Below, piece after piece: positions 1 through 6,245 of a DNA stretch of 39,856 nucleotides; the first letter of the stretch is position 1, and each line of letters starts with the position of its first letter. The notes under the pieces were generated by a model. The model did not search any database. It had not been told where the DNA came from and saw nothing but the letters and a program-made list of their open reading frames with translations. This DNA comes from Chromohalobacter sp. 296-RDG (GTDB taxonomy: Bacteria; Pseudomonadota; Gammaproteobacteria; Pseudomonadales; Halomonadaceae). A program made the position numbers and the translations under genes. The DNA lies in NCBI RefSeq assembly GCF_029889885.1, contig NZ_JARANY010000026.1:1-39856 (forward strand). Direction: 5' to 3'.

Positions 1-399
1 ACGCCGCTCACACCGGCGCGGGCGTTTCGTGTCTACGCCTTTCGTGTAGCGCTATGTTGAACGACGTTAAATTAAGCTAGGTTAAGTATTGTTTGGAGTT
101 ACCGATACAACCTAATGAACCGTAGTGGAGCGTTCAGTGCTTCACTTGGCGGTAGCGTGGGGGAGCGGTAGCGGGGTAGAGTACGGGGTTGGTTCCAGGG
201 TAATAGAACCGGCAAAGATAGCAGAGACGCGAATTCAGTATAACGAGCTGGATTATTCTGGGTGTTCTTTAAAATCAATGATTTAGGTATAGAAAGTGGG
301 CTAGGTAAGATGATTGAATACGTCTGCTCGTTCAAGTGGGAAAACGAGCGCGCTGTCTAATACCTGTTAGCTATTACGGAGTTATTGAAGGAGGCAGAG
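1..399. other. AT-rich stretch with no convincing gene, upstream of the first cassette gene
   Basis: No convincing protein-coding gene is visible here on either strand. The stretch is clearly more AT-rich than the bulk of the window. A GTTAAAT at 66-72 fits the right-hand core consensus of integron attC/attI sites (GTTRRRY), but its partner half would lie at or beyond the left edge, so I do not call a site. An imperfect hairpin (GCTCGTT / AACGAGC, about 329-350) lies upstream of the first cassette gene. If an integron integrase and attI exist, they should lie to the left of base 1. Confidence 0.4.
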
Positions 400-726
400 A
401 TGTCTGAAGGTTCGCCAAAAAATACGGAACAGCTTGGTTCGATCAATAAAAAGGTCGTGGCAGACGGGGAGGAACTGCCCACGGTTCATCTCAAGGACGG
501 GAGCAAGGTGCAGACAGGCACTGTGGCAACAATGCTGCGTAACGTTGCTTTATACAATTCAGGCGAACGCGGCGAGGTAGAAGAACAATTGGAAGCTGCA
601 ATTCCCACACTGATCAAAGTGGGATTGTTTGAATTGTTCTCTGTAGAGGAATGGATTAATGGGTCAAACCCGGGGCGTAGTTTTGTTGGTCGACACGCCA
701 AGAAATTTCTCGCCAAACAAAGCTAA
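400..726 (+). CDS. Cassette-encoded uncharacterised protein (108 aa)
   Basis: This small soluble protein is carried in the first readable cassette. The ATG at 400 is chosen because a strong AGGAGG (389-394) lies just upstream; an in-frame TTG at 385 overlaps that ribosome site. The product has no signal peptide or membrane segment. It has a polar N-terminus, a central stretch reading GSKVQTGTVATMLRN, and an acidic helix-rich second half ending in basic residues. I recognise it only as a type of short conserved hypothetical protein that occurs in cassette and genomic-island settings and cannot assign a function. The stop codon lies immediately before the attC at 721, the usual layout for a gene cassette. 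Confidence 0.7.
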   Translation: MSEGSPKNTEQLGSINKKVVADGEELPTVHLKDGSKVQTGTVATMLRNVALYNSGERGEVEEQLEAAIPTLIKVGLFELFSVEEWINGSNPGRSFVGRHAKKFLAKQS

Positions 727-787
727 CAAATCGCTGCAGTTGACTGCTGCTCCGCTCCACAGCGGCAACTGAGCTTTAGCGTTGGGC
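721..787 (+). repeat. Integron attC recombination site (67 bp)
   Basis: The left core is AGCTAAC (721-727) and the right core is GTTGGGC (781-787), the latter a perfect match to GTTRRRY. Between them lie paired arms CAGTTG (737-742) with CAACTG (766-771) and CCGCT (752-756) with AGCGG (761-765). The left arm carries an extra unpaired run, as expected for the extrahelical bases of a folded attC bottom strand. It follows the stop of the upstream gene directly. Integron recombination would cut after the G at 781, making the next base the start of cassette 2. Confidence 0.8.
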
Positions 788-834
788 GGCATCCACCCCC
801 AGTGCTGATACGAAAATGCAGGGAGCCCATTATA

Positions 835-1311
835 GTGAATGATTCAGAGATACAGCACTTACGCCGCTGCGTAGAACTTGCAAGTGAGGCTTTAGAGTCG
901 GGTGACGAGCCATTCGGCTCTTTGCTTGTCTCCGGAAACGGAGAAGTGCTTTTCGAGGATCGCAACCGAGTGGCCTCCGGCGACCGAACCCGCCATCCAG
1001 AGTTCGAGATTGCGCGGTGGGCTGCGGCAAATATGACGCTAGAAGCTAGAGCAGCGGCAACCGTCTATACCTCCGGTGAACATTGCCCAATGTGTGCAGC
1101 AGCGCACGGTTGGGTCGGTCTCGACCGCATCGTGTATATCAGTTCATCAGACCAATTGGCAACATGGCTTAGCGCCCTCGGAGTTCCGGCACCTCCCGTA
1201 CGGAGCCTACCAATCCACGAAGTTGTTCCCAACCTAACGGTAGAGGGGCCAGTTCCTAGTCTTATCGAACAGGTGCACAAGTTGCATCGTCGTTTCCATA
1301 GCTCGTCGTAA
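835..1311 (+). CDS. Nucleoside/cytidine deaminase-like zinc enzyme in a cassette (158 aa)
   Basis: This belongs to the CMP/dCMP-deaminase zinc-binding superfamily, which hydrolytically deaminates nucleosides, nucleotides or free bases. Numbered from the GTG at 835, the zinc and proton-shuttle motif is HPE at 54-56 (the usual form is HAE), and the second zinc motif is CPMC at 84-87. The start at 835 is preferred over GTG 802 because AGGGAG (819-824) is well spaced before it and family members begin at about this point. It lies between two attC sites and reads in the cassette direction. The substrate is unknown; guanine/cytosine-type or modified-nucleoside deamination are options, and related proteins also occur as antibiotic-inactivating deaminases. 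The reading frame is intact. Confidence 0.75.
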   Translation: MNDSEIQHLRRCVELASEALESGDEPFGSLLVSGNGEVLFEDRNRVASGDRTRHPEFEIARWAAANMTLEARAAATVYTSGEHCPMCAAAHGWVGLDRIVYISSSDQLATWLSALGVPAPPVRSLPIHEVVPNLTVEGPVPSLIEQVHKLHRRFHSSS

Positions 1312-1357
1312 TTGGCGTTATCATTTTCGTGTCAACAATGCCTTTTATCGTCATACT

Positions 1358-1443
1358 GCCCAACAATTGCATGGAGAGGGTCGTTTTTTCCGTTACGCGC
1401 TTCGCGCTTCACTCGAAAAAAAGCCCTCTGCAAGACGTTAAAA
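1358..1443 (+). repeat. Integron attC-like site (86 bp)
   Basis: The left core GCCCAAC (1358-1364) matches RYYYAAC exactly. The right core GTTAAAA (1437-1443) matches GTTRRRY except at the last base. The interior folds back on itself: a GAGGG plus T-rich arm (from about 1375) pairs with an A-rich arm plus CCCTC (to about 1429), and a GCGC-ttc-GCGC tip sits at 1397-1407. This closes the deaminase cassette. Confidence 0.65.
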
Positions 1444-1462
1444 GTATCTGGCACGGCACCTT

Positions 1463-1550
1463 GACAATACGTGAGATCATTCGAATCATTTCTGCGCTAA
1501 AGGCGGACAAGCGAGAACGAAAGACCTATGAAGGGTACAGACATGCGTGA
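1463..1550 (+). pseudogene. brnT: C-terminal fragment of a BrnT-type toxin
   Basis: The frame ending in TGA at 1548-1550 encodes a tail reading IIRIISALKADKRERKTYE, which closely resembles the conserved C-terminus of BrnT ribonuclease toxins of type II toxin-antitoxin systems. Only about the last 29 codons are present. Upstream in the same frame lies attC sequence, not toxin sequence, so the catalytic core is missing and the fragment cannot be toxic. The stop overlaps the start of the antitoxin remnant, as in intact brnTA operons. The family assignment rests on pattern recognition of a short stretch. Confidence 0.6.
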
Positions 1551-1741
1551 TCATTACGCTTTTTAAGAGTCCGTTAAGAACCCATACGCCAAGAAGCTTA
1601 AGAAGCAGGTTACGATCCGGCTGGATGAAGATACCGTCGGGTATTTCAAGAATCTAGCCGAGAAAAAACCTTCCGTATCAGAGCCTCATTAATCTCTATC
1701 TGCGCGACTGCGCACAATCACACAAAGACCTCAAAATTTAA
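1543..1741 (+). pseudogene. brnA: Broken BrnA-type antitoxin (nonsense plus frameshift)
   Basis: This is a remnant of a CopG/BrnA-type ribbon-helix-helix antitoxin. From ATG 1543 the frame reads MRDHYAF and then meets TAA at codon 8 (1564-1566). The same frame continues with KNPYAKKLKKQVTIRLDEDT, the typical BrnA DNA-binding segment, up to about codon 38. A frameshift near 1667-1672 then moves the frame, after which SLINLYLRDCAQSHKDLKI leads to TAA at 1739-1741. Two independent lesions make a functional antitoxin unlikely. Loss of the antitoxin is tolerable because the neighbouring toxin is truncated. Confidence 0.7.
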
Positions 1742-1752
1742 TGGCAATAAAC

Positions 1753-1840
1753 TGTTAACAAACGGCTGCTGTCGGACAGGCAAAAGCTCCGGCCAGAAAA
1801 TGGCCTCCGATTTTGCCTGCCGCAGAGCCGGGCGTTATGC
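1753..1840 (+). repeat. Integron attC site (88 bp)
   Basis: The left core ends in GTTAAC (1754-1759) and the right core is GTTATGC (1834-1840), the form seen in VCR-type sites. The inner arms are excellent: CAGGCAAAA (1777-1785) pairs with TTTTGCCTG (1811-1819), and GGCCA (1791-1795) pairs with TGGCC (1801-1805). It closes the toxin-antitoxin remnant cassette. Confidence 0.8.
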
Positions 1841-1854
1841 GAAAGGAGAGATAA

Positions 1855-2085
1855 ATGAAGACATACAAGAAAATCACGGAGAGTCGACAAAAGCGCTGCG
1901 TTCCATATGGCAGTGACGTTTCCGCTGGAACTTATGAGTGCGCCGATTGCGGATATGAATATTCGAATCAGTAGAAGAAGTCACTCCCGCCTTGTCCAAG
2001 GCTTAATCAAAGCCCGCACACGAGGCGGTGTTGGCACATACTGTCCGGTCAAGGTGACTCGCCAGATAATCCGTACCCGAATTGA
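1855..2085 (+). pseudogene. Zinc-ribbon cassette protein interrupted by an amber codon
   Basis: The ATG at 1855 follows a good ribosome site (AAGGAGAG, 1843-1850) directly after the attC. Codons 1-39 contain a YECADCGYEYS zinc-knuckle half. Codon 40 is TAG (1972-1974), after which the same frame stays protein-like (SLPPCPRLNQSPHTRRCW and SGQGDSPDNPYP) to TGA at 2083-2085. The continuity argues for a recent nonsense mutation in a gene of about 76 codons. The second metal-binding half reads CPRL where a second Cys would be expected, suggesting further decay. The intact family looks like small zinc-ribbon proteins of unknown role. A 39-aa peptide could still be made. Confidence 0.6.
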
Positions 2086-2101
2086 TAAAATGGTAAATGT
2101 T

Positions 2102-2125
2102 GCATAACAGTTCGCTGCAACCGAC
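2102..2125 (+). repeat. Left half of an interrupted attC site
   Basis: GCATAAC (2102-2108) resembles a left attC core and is followed by an arm-like CGCTGCAACCGACTG. No matching right half follows; the sequence turns instead into what looks like insertion-sequence debris. This fits a fourth attC split by an IS, but one half alone is weak evidence. Confidence 0.35.
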
Positions 2126-2213
2126 TGTGGACTTCCCCCGGTTTAGTGGGCACGCATCGATAACTCTCACGGAGGAGAAAACCGATGCCCGCAATCATCA
2201 CTATCATAGCGCG

Positions 2214-2390
2214 ATGGTGGTGATCAACTACTAAGATCAGCTCCAACCCGGCACCTTTGAGCACGCCGTGCATTCCCTGATTGAGCACAAGCTGGACCTG
2301 TCGATTTTCCACCCCAAGTACCGCAACGACGCGCCCGGTCGTCTAGCGTATGATCCGGCCATTCTGTTGAAGATCATCCTGTCCTTCTGA
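2214..2390 (+). pseudogene. N-terminal fragment of an IS1182-type (InsH N-domain) transposase
   Basis: From ATG 2214 the frame reads MVVINY, stops at TAA (2232-2234), and continues as DQLQPGTFEHAVHSLIEHKL, then YRNDAPGRLAYDPAILLKII, to TGA at 2388-2390. This is the conserved N-terminal segment of DDE transposases of the IS1182/ISPsy type, which run to several hundred residues. Only about 59 codons remain, and the catalytic domain is absent. Sequence just upstream (from about 2126) resembles the terminus of a different IS, so two mobile elements may be superimposed here. The piece is not mobile by itself. Confidence 0.65.
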
Positions 2391-2466
2391 TGACTGCACT
2401 ATAGCCTGTGCAGCTCTGGAGGGTCAGTTCAGTGCCGACGCCGGCGCTATAAGTTCGTAAAAGGAA

Positions 2467-3387
2467 TCACAGTCGCGAACTCTTAGACTGAATGACAACG
2501 GCAATGGCAATCAGTACAAATCCGACCACAAGCCCGACATCCAGCCTCTCTGGCAATAGCAAAACGGAACTTAATAGGCCAACCACCGGTATCCCGAGAA
2601 AGCTGACTGTACTAGAAATTGCGGGCATGGTTCGGGCAATATGCAACATACCCCAAAAGACAAAGGTCGTGGAAACAATACCGACATAGGTCGTCACCAA
2701 CACGCTTCGAATATCTAGACCTTGAAGCAAAGAGACGTCACTGAAAACGATTGTCAGTGATGACAGCCCAAGGGTCGCAACCAAGAGTTGCCATGGTAGA
2801 AGCTGTAATGTCGACCACCCGGAAGGGTAGCGTCGTAGAAGGGCTATTTGAAAGGCCCAGACAACGGCCGCTAGAAACAGTAGGCCGTTACCAACTAGGG
2901 CTTGTGTATTAGATAAAATATGAGTGGACGGGAGAAAAAGAAACGCCAAACCGGCAAGCCCGAAAACTAGACTTGCAATGACGGAACGATCGAGTTTTTC
3001 ATCCAGCCATAACACAGCCAGAGGTATCATCCAGATTGGACTAGTATACGCCAGCAGTGCTGCGCGTCCGGCCGGGACCATGGTGACACCGACCGTGATC
3101 AACCAGAGGAATGCCCCCATTTGCAGGCAGGCCACCGAAATGATTGGAAACCAGACCTCGCAACCGGGGATACGAAGCTGACGAGTCATTATTACCAATA
3201 CGAAAGCACTGATAGTGGCAAAGACGAGACGCCATATCAGAAACACTTGAGGGGAGGTGTTTTCAAGGGCTATTTTCATGAGTGGCCAGGATAGTCCACC
3301 TCCGATGATAACTCCTGCGAAGATGAAGCCAGTCCCACGACCAATCAAGCGAGAAATTGATCTCGCTAGCAGTTTACGATGATTCAT
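2467..3387 (-). CDS. EamA/DMT-family transporter, RhaT-like exporter (306 aa)
   Basis: This inner-membrane protein of the drug/metabolite transporter superfamily has about ten hydrophobic segments arranged as two EamA repeats (roughly residues 18-150 and 165-300). Such proteins export amino acids, metabolites or siderophore-like compounds; the substrate here is unknown. The ATG at 3387 has GAGGAA just upstream. The start overlaps the last codons of a decayed N-hydroxylase-type gene, so the two were probably translationally coupled once. That makes export of a hydroxylated product one plausible ancestral role. The divergent LysR gene may regulate it. Confidence 0.85.
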   Translation of the reverse strand: MNHRKLLARSISRLIGRGTGFIFAGVIIGGGLSWPLMKIALENTSPQVFLIWRLVFATISAFVLVIMTRQLRIPGCEVWFPIISVACLQMGAFLWLITVGVTMVPAGRAALLAYTSPIWMIPLAVLWLDEKLDRSVIASLVFGLAGLAFLFLPSTHILSNTQALVGNGLLFLAAVVWAFQIALLRRYPSGWSTLQLLPWQLLVATLGLSSLTIVFSDVSLLQGLDIRSVLVTTYVGIVSTTFVFWGMLHIARTMPAISSTVSFLGIPVVGLLSSVLLLPERLDVGLVVGFVLIAIAVVIQSKSSRL

Positions 3388-3720
3388 TATTTATTCCTCG
3401 TTGGTCTTTTAGTTGGTCTATCAAGCTCGAAATGATCGCTACGGAGCGGTGGGCGAGTAGTGGGAAAGTACCTGCATCACCTACACCATGACTCGGAGCG
3501 AGAAGCTAGTCATAAACAAGGGAAGCCGATGCCCTGATTCATCAATACTGCCAAGGCTGTAGTCGGGAGCAAGGTGTAAGCTCTCATCGTGATCATGTTC
3601 TATATTATCCCCGAGTTCTTTCAAAAGTCTGGATAATTTGTGCGAGTAAATACCGCTCTCAAGTCGCTCGAATCCAGTTGCTACGATTATAGCATCTGCT
3701 TTGACTGAGATCTGTATATT
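3374..3720 (-). pseudogene. C-terminal remnant of an IucD/SidA/PvdA-type N-hydroxylase
   Basis: On the minus strand, a frame starting near 3720 reads KADAIIVATGFERL, the ATG(Y/F) motif of FAD/NADPH-dependent lysine/ornithine N-monooxygenases, and runs on to a TAG. Shifting one base near 3495 restores HGVGDAGTFPLLAHRS followed by VAIISSLIDQLK, which matches the C-terminal motif of that family (compare DPNLSLLAWRS in aerobactin lysine hydroxylase). It ends at TAA 3374-3376, overlapping the start of the EamA gene. The N-terminal FAD and NADPH domains are missing, so this is a relic. The assignment rests on motif memory and needs a profile search. Confidence 0.55.
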
Positions 3721-3728
3721 GCTATCAT
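3701..3728 (+). promoter_or_regulatory. Sigma70-type promoter of the LysR gene
   Basis: TTGACT (3701-3706) and TATCAT (3723-3728) are separated by 16 bases, a near-consensus -35/-10 pair pointing at the LysR gene with an untranslated leader of roughly 70 bases. Confidence 0.55.
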
Positions 3729-3734
3729 TGTATT

Positions 3735-3748
3735 AATTACAGATAATT
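3735..3748. promoter_or_regulatory. AT-rich dyad, candidate LysR-type operator
   Basis: AATTA-caga-TAATT is a perfect interrupted dyad just downstream of the predicted -10 element. LysR regulators bind AT-rich dyads near their own promoters, so autoregulation is a reasonable inference. Confidence 0.4.
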
Positions 3749-3807
3749 GTATGCTCTCGTTGGTGTATATGGAAATCAGATGTTTTGATACCCGGAGATA
3801 AGTGATA

Positions 3808-4707
3808 ATGATGCGACTCGAATTCCGACATCTTGAGACGGCCTATTGGATCTATAGGCTCGGTTCTTACGGTGCAGCTGCGGAAAGGCTTAATACGACA
3901 CAGCCCAATATTTCCATGCGTATAGCCGACATGGAGGAACGTATTGGCAGCGTTGTGTTCCAGCGCGGAAAGCGACCGGTTACTCTTACTGCTGCTGGTC
4001 GCGAACTGATCGGATACGCGGAGCGAATTCTCGCTTTGCGCGATGAACTGTCATTATTTTTCGAAAACGGGGAAGAGGCCACCGGCCGAATTCGAGTAGG
4101 ATGTACCGAGACTATAGCGCTCTGGTGGCTCGCTGATTTTACGTTAGATGTGCAGCGCGCCATGCCGAATGTCGAGCTTGATATCGACGTCGACATTACA
4201 GAAAAAACTTGGGATAAGTTGTGCAACGGCACAATAGATCTTGCTTTGGTCCCTGATGATCAGCTTCAAGAACGGGTTATCAGGCACAGCCTTGGCCATG
4301 CGTCTATTGCCTGGATGGGCTCTTCCGAATTGGTGCAACGAATGTCGACATTGGACACCATGAATTTAATTCGGCGATCCATCCTGAGCCTGTCACCCGG
4401 ATCGCGCTTGTATGCCGACCAATTTCGCTGGCTTGATATGCAGAGCATTCGTCCAGACCGTCTGACCTACTGCAATACGATGAGTGTCACGGCGAGGTTA
4501 GTATGCGAGGGCGCCGGTGTTGCATTGCTACCTTCTGATTTGTTTTCTGGCGACAGTCAGTTACAGGCATTGGAAGTTCAGCCAGCATTTGCATCCCTGC
4601 CTTTTGTCGCTACCTATCTATCTCCCGCTTTCTCTCCATCGGTCGAGCGGATAGCCAAGCTGGCAGTGGCTAATAGCAGATTTCATTTGGGTGAGTCTCA
4701 GGCGTAA
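3808..4707 (+). CDS. LysR-family transcriptional regulator (299 aa)
   Basis: The protein has an N-terminal winged helix-turn-helix (about residues 3-62, including GAAAERLNTTQPNISMRI) followed by a periplasmic-binding-protein-like effector domain to the C-terminus. The length is usual for the family. The ATG at 3808 is chosen because GGAG (3794-3797) is about ten bases upstream; GTG 3802 and ATG 3811 are alternatives. It is divergent from the EamA gene and its hydroxylase relic, the standard layout for a LysR regulator controlling its neighbour. The effector is unknown. GC content seems lower than in the genes further right. Confidence 0.85.
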   Translation: MMRLEFRHLETAYWIYRLGSYGAAAERLNTTQPNISMRIADMEERIGSVVFQRGKRPVTLTAAGRELIGYAERILALRDELSLFFENGEEATGRIRVGCTETIALWWLADFTLDVQRAMPNVELDIDVDITEKTWDKLCNGTIDLALVPDDQLQERVIRHSLGHASIAWMGSSELVQRMSTLDTMNLIRRSILSLSPGSRLYADQFRWLDMQSIRPDRLTYCNTMSVTARLVCEGAGVALLPSDLFSGDSQLQALEVQPAFASLPFVATYLSPAFSPSVERIAKLAVANSRFHLGESQA

Positions 4708-4769
4708 TGCCTTGGCAATCGGTCGCCCAACGGGTTGAATCCTCCACTGACGCCATCACCTTGTAGGTA

Positions 4770-4801
4770 GGCGGCGTCGTTACGGCGCCGGTCCGTTTTT
4801 T
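4770..4801 (+). terminator. Candidate intrinsic terminator after the LysR gene
   Basis: GGCGGCG (4770-4776) can pair with CGGCGCC (4783-4789) with one mismatch, and a run of six T follows at 4796-4801. The six-base gap between stem and T-run makes it weaker than ideal. Confidence 0.4.
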
Positions 4802-4829
4802 GATCCATCTCGCTTTCAGGGAGGCCACC

Positions 4830-5306
4830 ATGCCTTTTGCACCGTCCAGCATGCACGTCGAAAGCCCCGCCTTTACGCCGAATGGCGCGATTCCCACGCG
4901 GCATTCGGCGGAGGGTGATGATGTCTCGCCGGCCTTGAGCTGGAAGGATGCGCCGGAAGGGACCCAAGGCTTCGCGGTGATCTGCCACGATCCGGATGCG
5001 CCGCTGGTCAAGGATGGCAGCTATGGCTACGTCCATTGGCTGCTCTACAACCTGCCGGCGGATGTCACCTCGCTGGAAGAGGGCACAAAGACAGGTACCG
5101 CCGGTATCAACGATGGTGGCGCTATCGGCTACGGTGGCGCCATGCCCCCGCAGGGCCACGGGCCGCACCAGTATTATTTCTGGGTGCTGGCGCTGGATAC
5201 TCTTACTGAGTTACCCGAGGGGCTGACGCAGCCGGAGCTGCTCAACGAGCTTGAGCCGCATATTCTGGGCATGAGTCGATTGGTGGGGACGTATCGCCGC
5301 GACTAA
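4830..5306 (+). CDS. YbhB/YbcL-family (Raf kinase inhibitor-like) protein (158 aa)
   Basis: This is a small cytoplasmic phosphatidylethanolamine-binding-protein fold of the YbhB/YbcL group. It carries the family signatures CHDPDAP, HWLLYNLP and a GHGPHQYYFWVLALD segment that forms the anion-binding pocket. The biochemical role of bacterial members is unclear. The start at 4830 is set by AGGGAGG (from 4818) and by the family's usual N-terminus; an upstream in-frame start at 4800 has no ribosome site. The gene stands alone, ending before a strong hairpin that separates it from the convergent hydrolase gene. Confidence 0.9.
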   Translation: MPFAPSSMHVESPAFTPNGAIPTRHSAEGDDVSPALSWKDAPEGTQGFAVICHDPDAPLVKDGSYGYVHWLLYNLPADVTSLEEGTKTGTAGINDGGAIGYGGAMPPQGHGPHQYYFWVLALDTLTELPEGLTQPELLNELEPHILGMSRLVGTYRRD

Positions 5307-5342
5307 GCAGCTCTCGACAGATTGAAAACTGCTGCACTTTGA

Positions 5343-5373
5343 ACTCGGCGCCTCCCAAGGGAAGGCGCCGAGT
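5343..5373. terminator. Bidirectional terminator-like hairpin
   Basis: ACTCGGCGCCT (5343-5353) and AGGCGCCGAGT (5363-5373) form a perfect 11-bp stem with a 9-base loop, between two convergent genes. There is no clear T-run on either side, so termination is inferred from position. Confidence 0.6.
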
Positions 5374-5390
5374 GTCGTGTGGGGCCTGGT

Positions 5391-6233
5391 TCAGCGGTAG
5401 CCTTCCATCAATTCGCGTACCAGTGGCGTATCGGCGTCGCGATGGGTGGGGAGCTCGAAACGGGCGCGGGCGATGGCGGTGCGTGAGAGCTGGGCTTCGA
5501 TCAGCGTTTCGCCGTCCTCGGCCACGGCGAGGGTGTCGCCGCGCGGGCCGAGAATGCGCGAGCCGCCCCAGAAGTGGCTGTCGCCTTCGGGGCCGAAGCG
5601 GTTGGCCATGATCACGGGGGTGCCATAGGTCATGGCGTAAAACTGCAGGTTGACGGCCCAGTTCTGCTCGTTAGAGAAGTCGTCGCTGACGATGCCCGAG
5701 GCCGAGTTGATCGGCGCGCACAGCACGGTGGGGCGGGCCAGCAGGGCGGCGTGCACCAGCCCCGGGTTCCACAGATCGGCGCAGATCAGAGAGGTCGCCG
5801 ACCAGCCAGGGCACACCGGAAGATGCGTGAGCTCGCTGCCGTGGGTGAACAGCTTGCCTTCTTCCAGGCCGCCGTAGGTGGGCAGGTTGATTTTGCGGTG
5901 CACGGCCTGGAGCTTGCCGTGCTGGAGAATCGCCAGGGCGTTGTAGTACTCGCCGGGGCTGGCTTCCTCGACGAAGCCGACCATCACCTGCATCTCGCCG
6001 GCTTCCTGGGCGAGGTCGCCCAGGCGCGGATCATGGGCCGGGCAGGCCACGTCGATTACCCGGTTGCCCAGGCCATAGCCGGTCAGCGAGAGCTCGGGGA
6101 AGACCAGCAGTTCGAGCCCGCGTTGGTGAGCCTCGGCGATCCGTTCGCGGTGGCGCTCGAGGTTGGCGTCGACATCGCCGAGGCTGGCATTGATTTGCGC
6201 GGCGCCGACGCGAAGGTGATCCTGATAGTGCAT
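5391..6233 (-). CDS. Carbon-nitrogen hydrolase (nitrilase superfamily), copy 1 (280 aa)
   Basis: This cytoplasmic amidohydrolase has a complete Glu-Lys-Cys catalytic triad: E47 in FPELSLTGY, K114 in HRKINLPTYGG, and C151 in ICADLWNPG. The family cleaves non-peptide C-N bonds in amides, carbamoyl compounds or nitriles. Length and layout match single-domain members. It lies 12 bases downstream of the MmgE/PrpD gene and is the last gene of the transporter operon. A second copy (12513-13373) shares long stretches, including a C-terminal PTHRDADTPLV block, so the two probably act on related substrates. The substrate cannot be predicted; context favours a compound delivered by the adjacent ABC importer. 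Confidence 0.88.
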   Translation of the reverse strand: MHYQDHLRVGAAQINASLGDVDANLERHRERIAEAHQRGLELLVFPELSLTGYGLGNRVIDVACPAHDPRLGDLAQEAGEMQVMVGFVEEASPGEYYNALAILQHGKLQAVHRKINLPTYGGLEEGKLFTHGSELTHLPVCPGWSATSLICADLWNPGLVHAALLARPTVLCAPINSASGIVSDDFSNEQNWAVNLQFYAMTYGTPVIMANRFGPEGDSHFWGGSRILGPRGDTLAVAEDGETLIEAQLSRTAIARARFELPTHRDADTPLVRELMEGYR

Positions 6234-6245
6234 GGTGGCGTCTCG

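Noticed and set aside
99-335. Minus-strand open frame of 78 codons at the left edge
   Set aside because: Low-complexity, Pro/Leu/Ser-rich composition, no ribosome site and no recognisable motif; it runs against the cassette direction.
1972-1974. Recoding (pyrrolysine or programmed readthrough) at the amber codon
   Set aside because: Neighbouring cassettes are also broken and nothing suggests a recoding apparatus; simple decay is sufficient.
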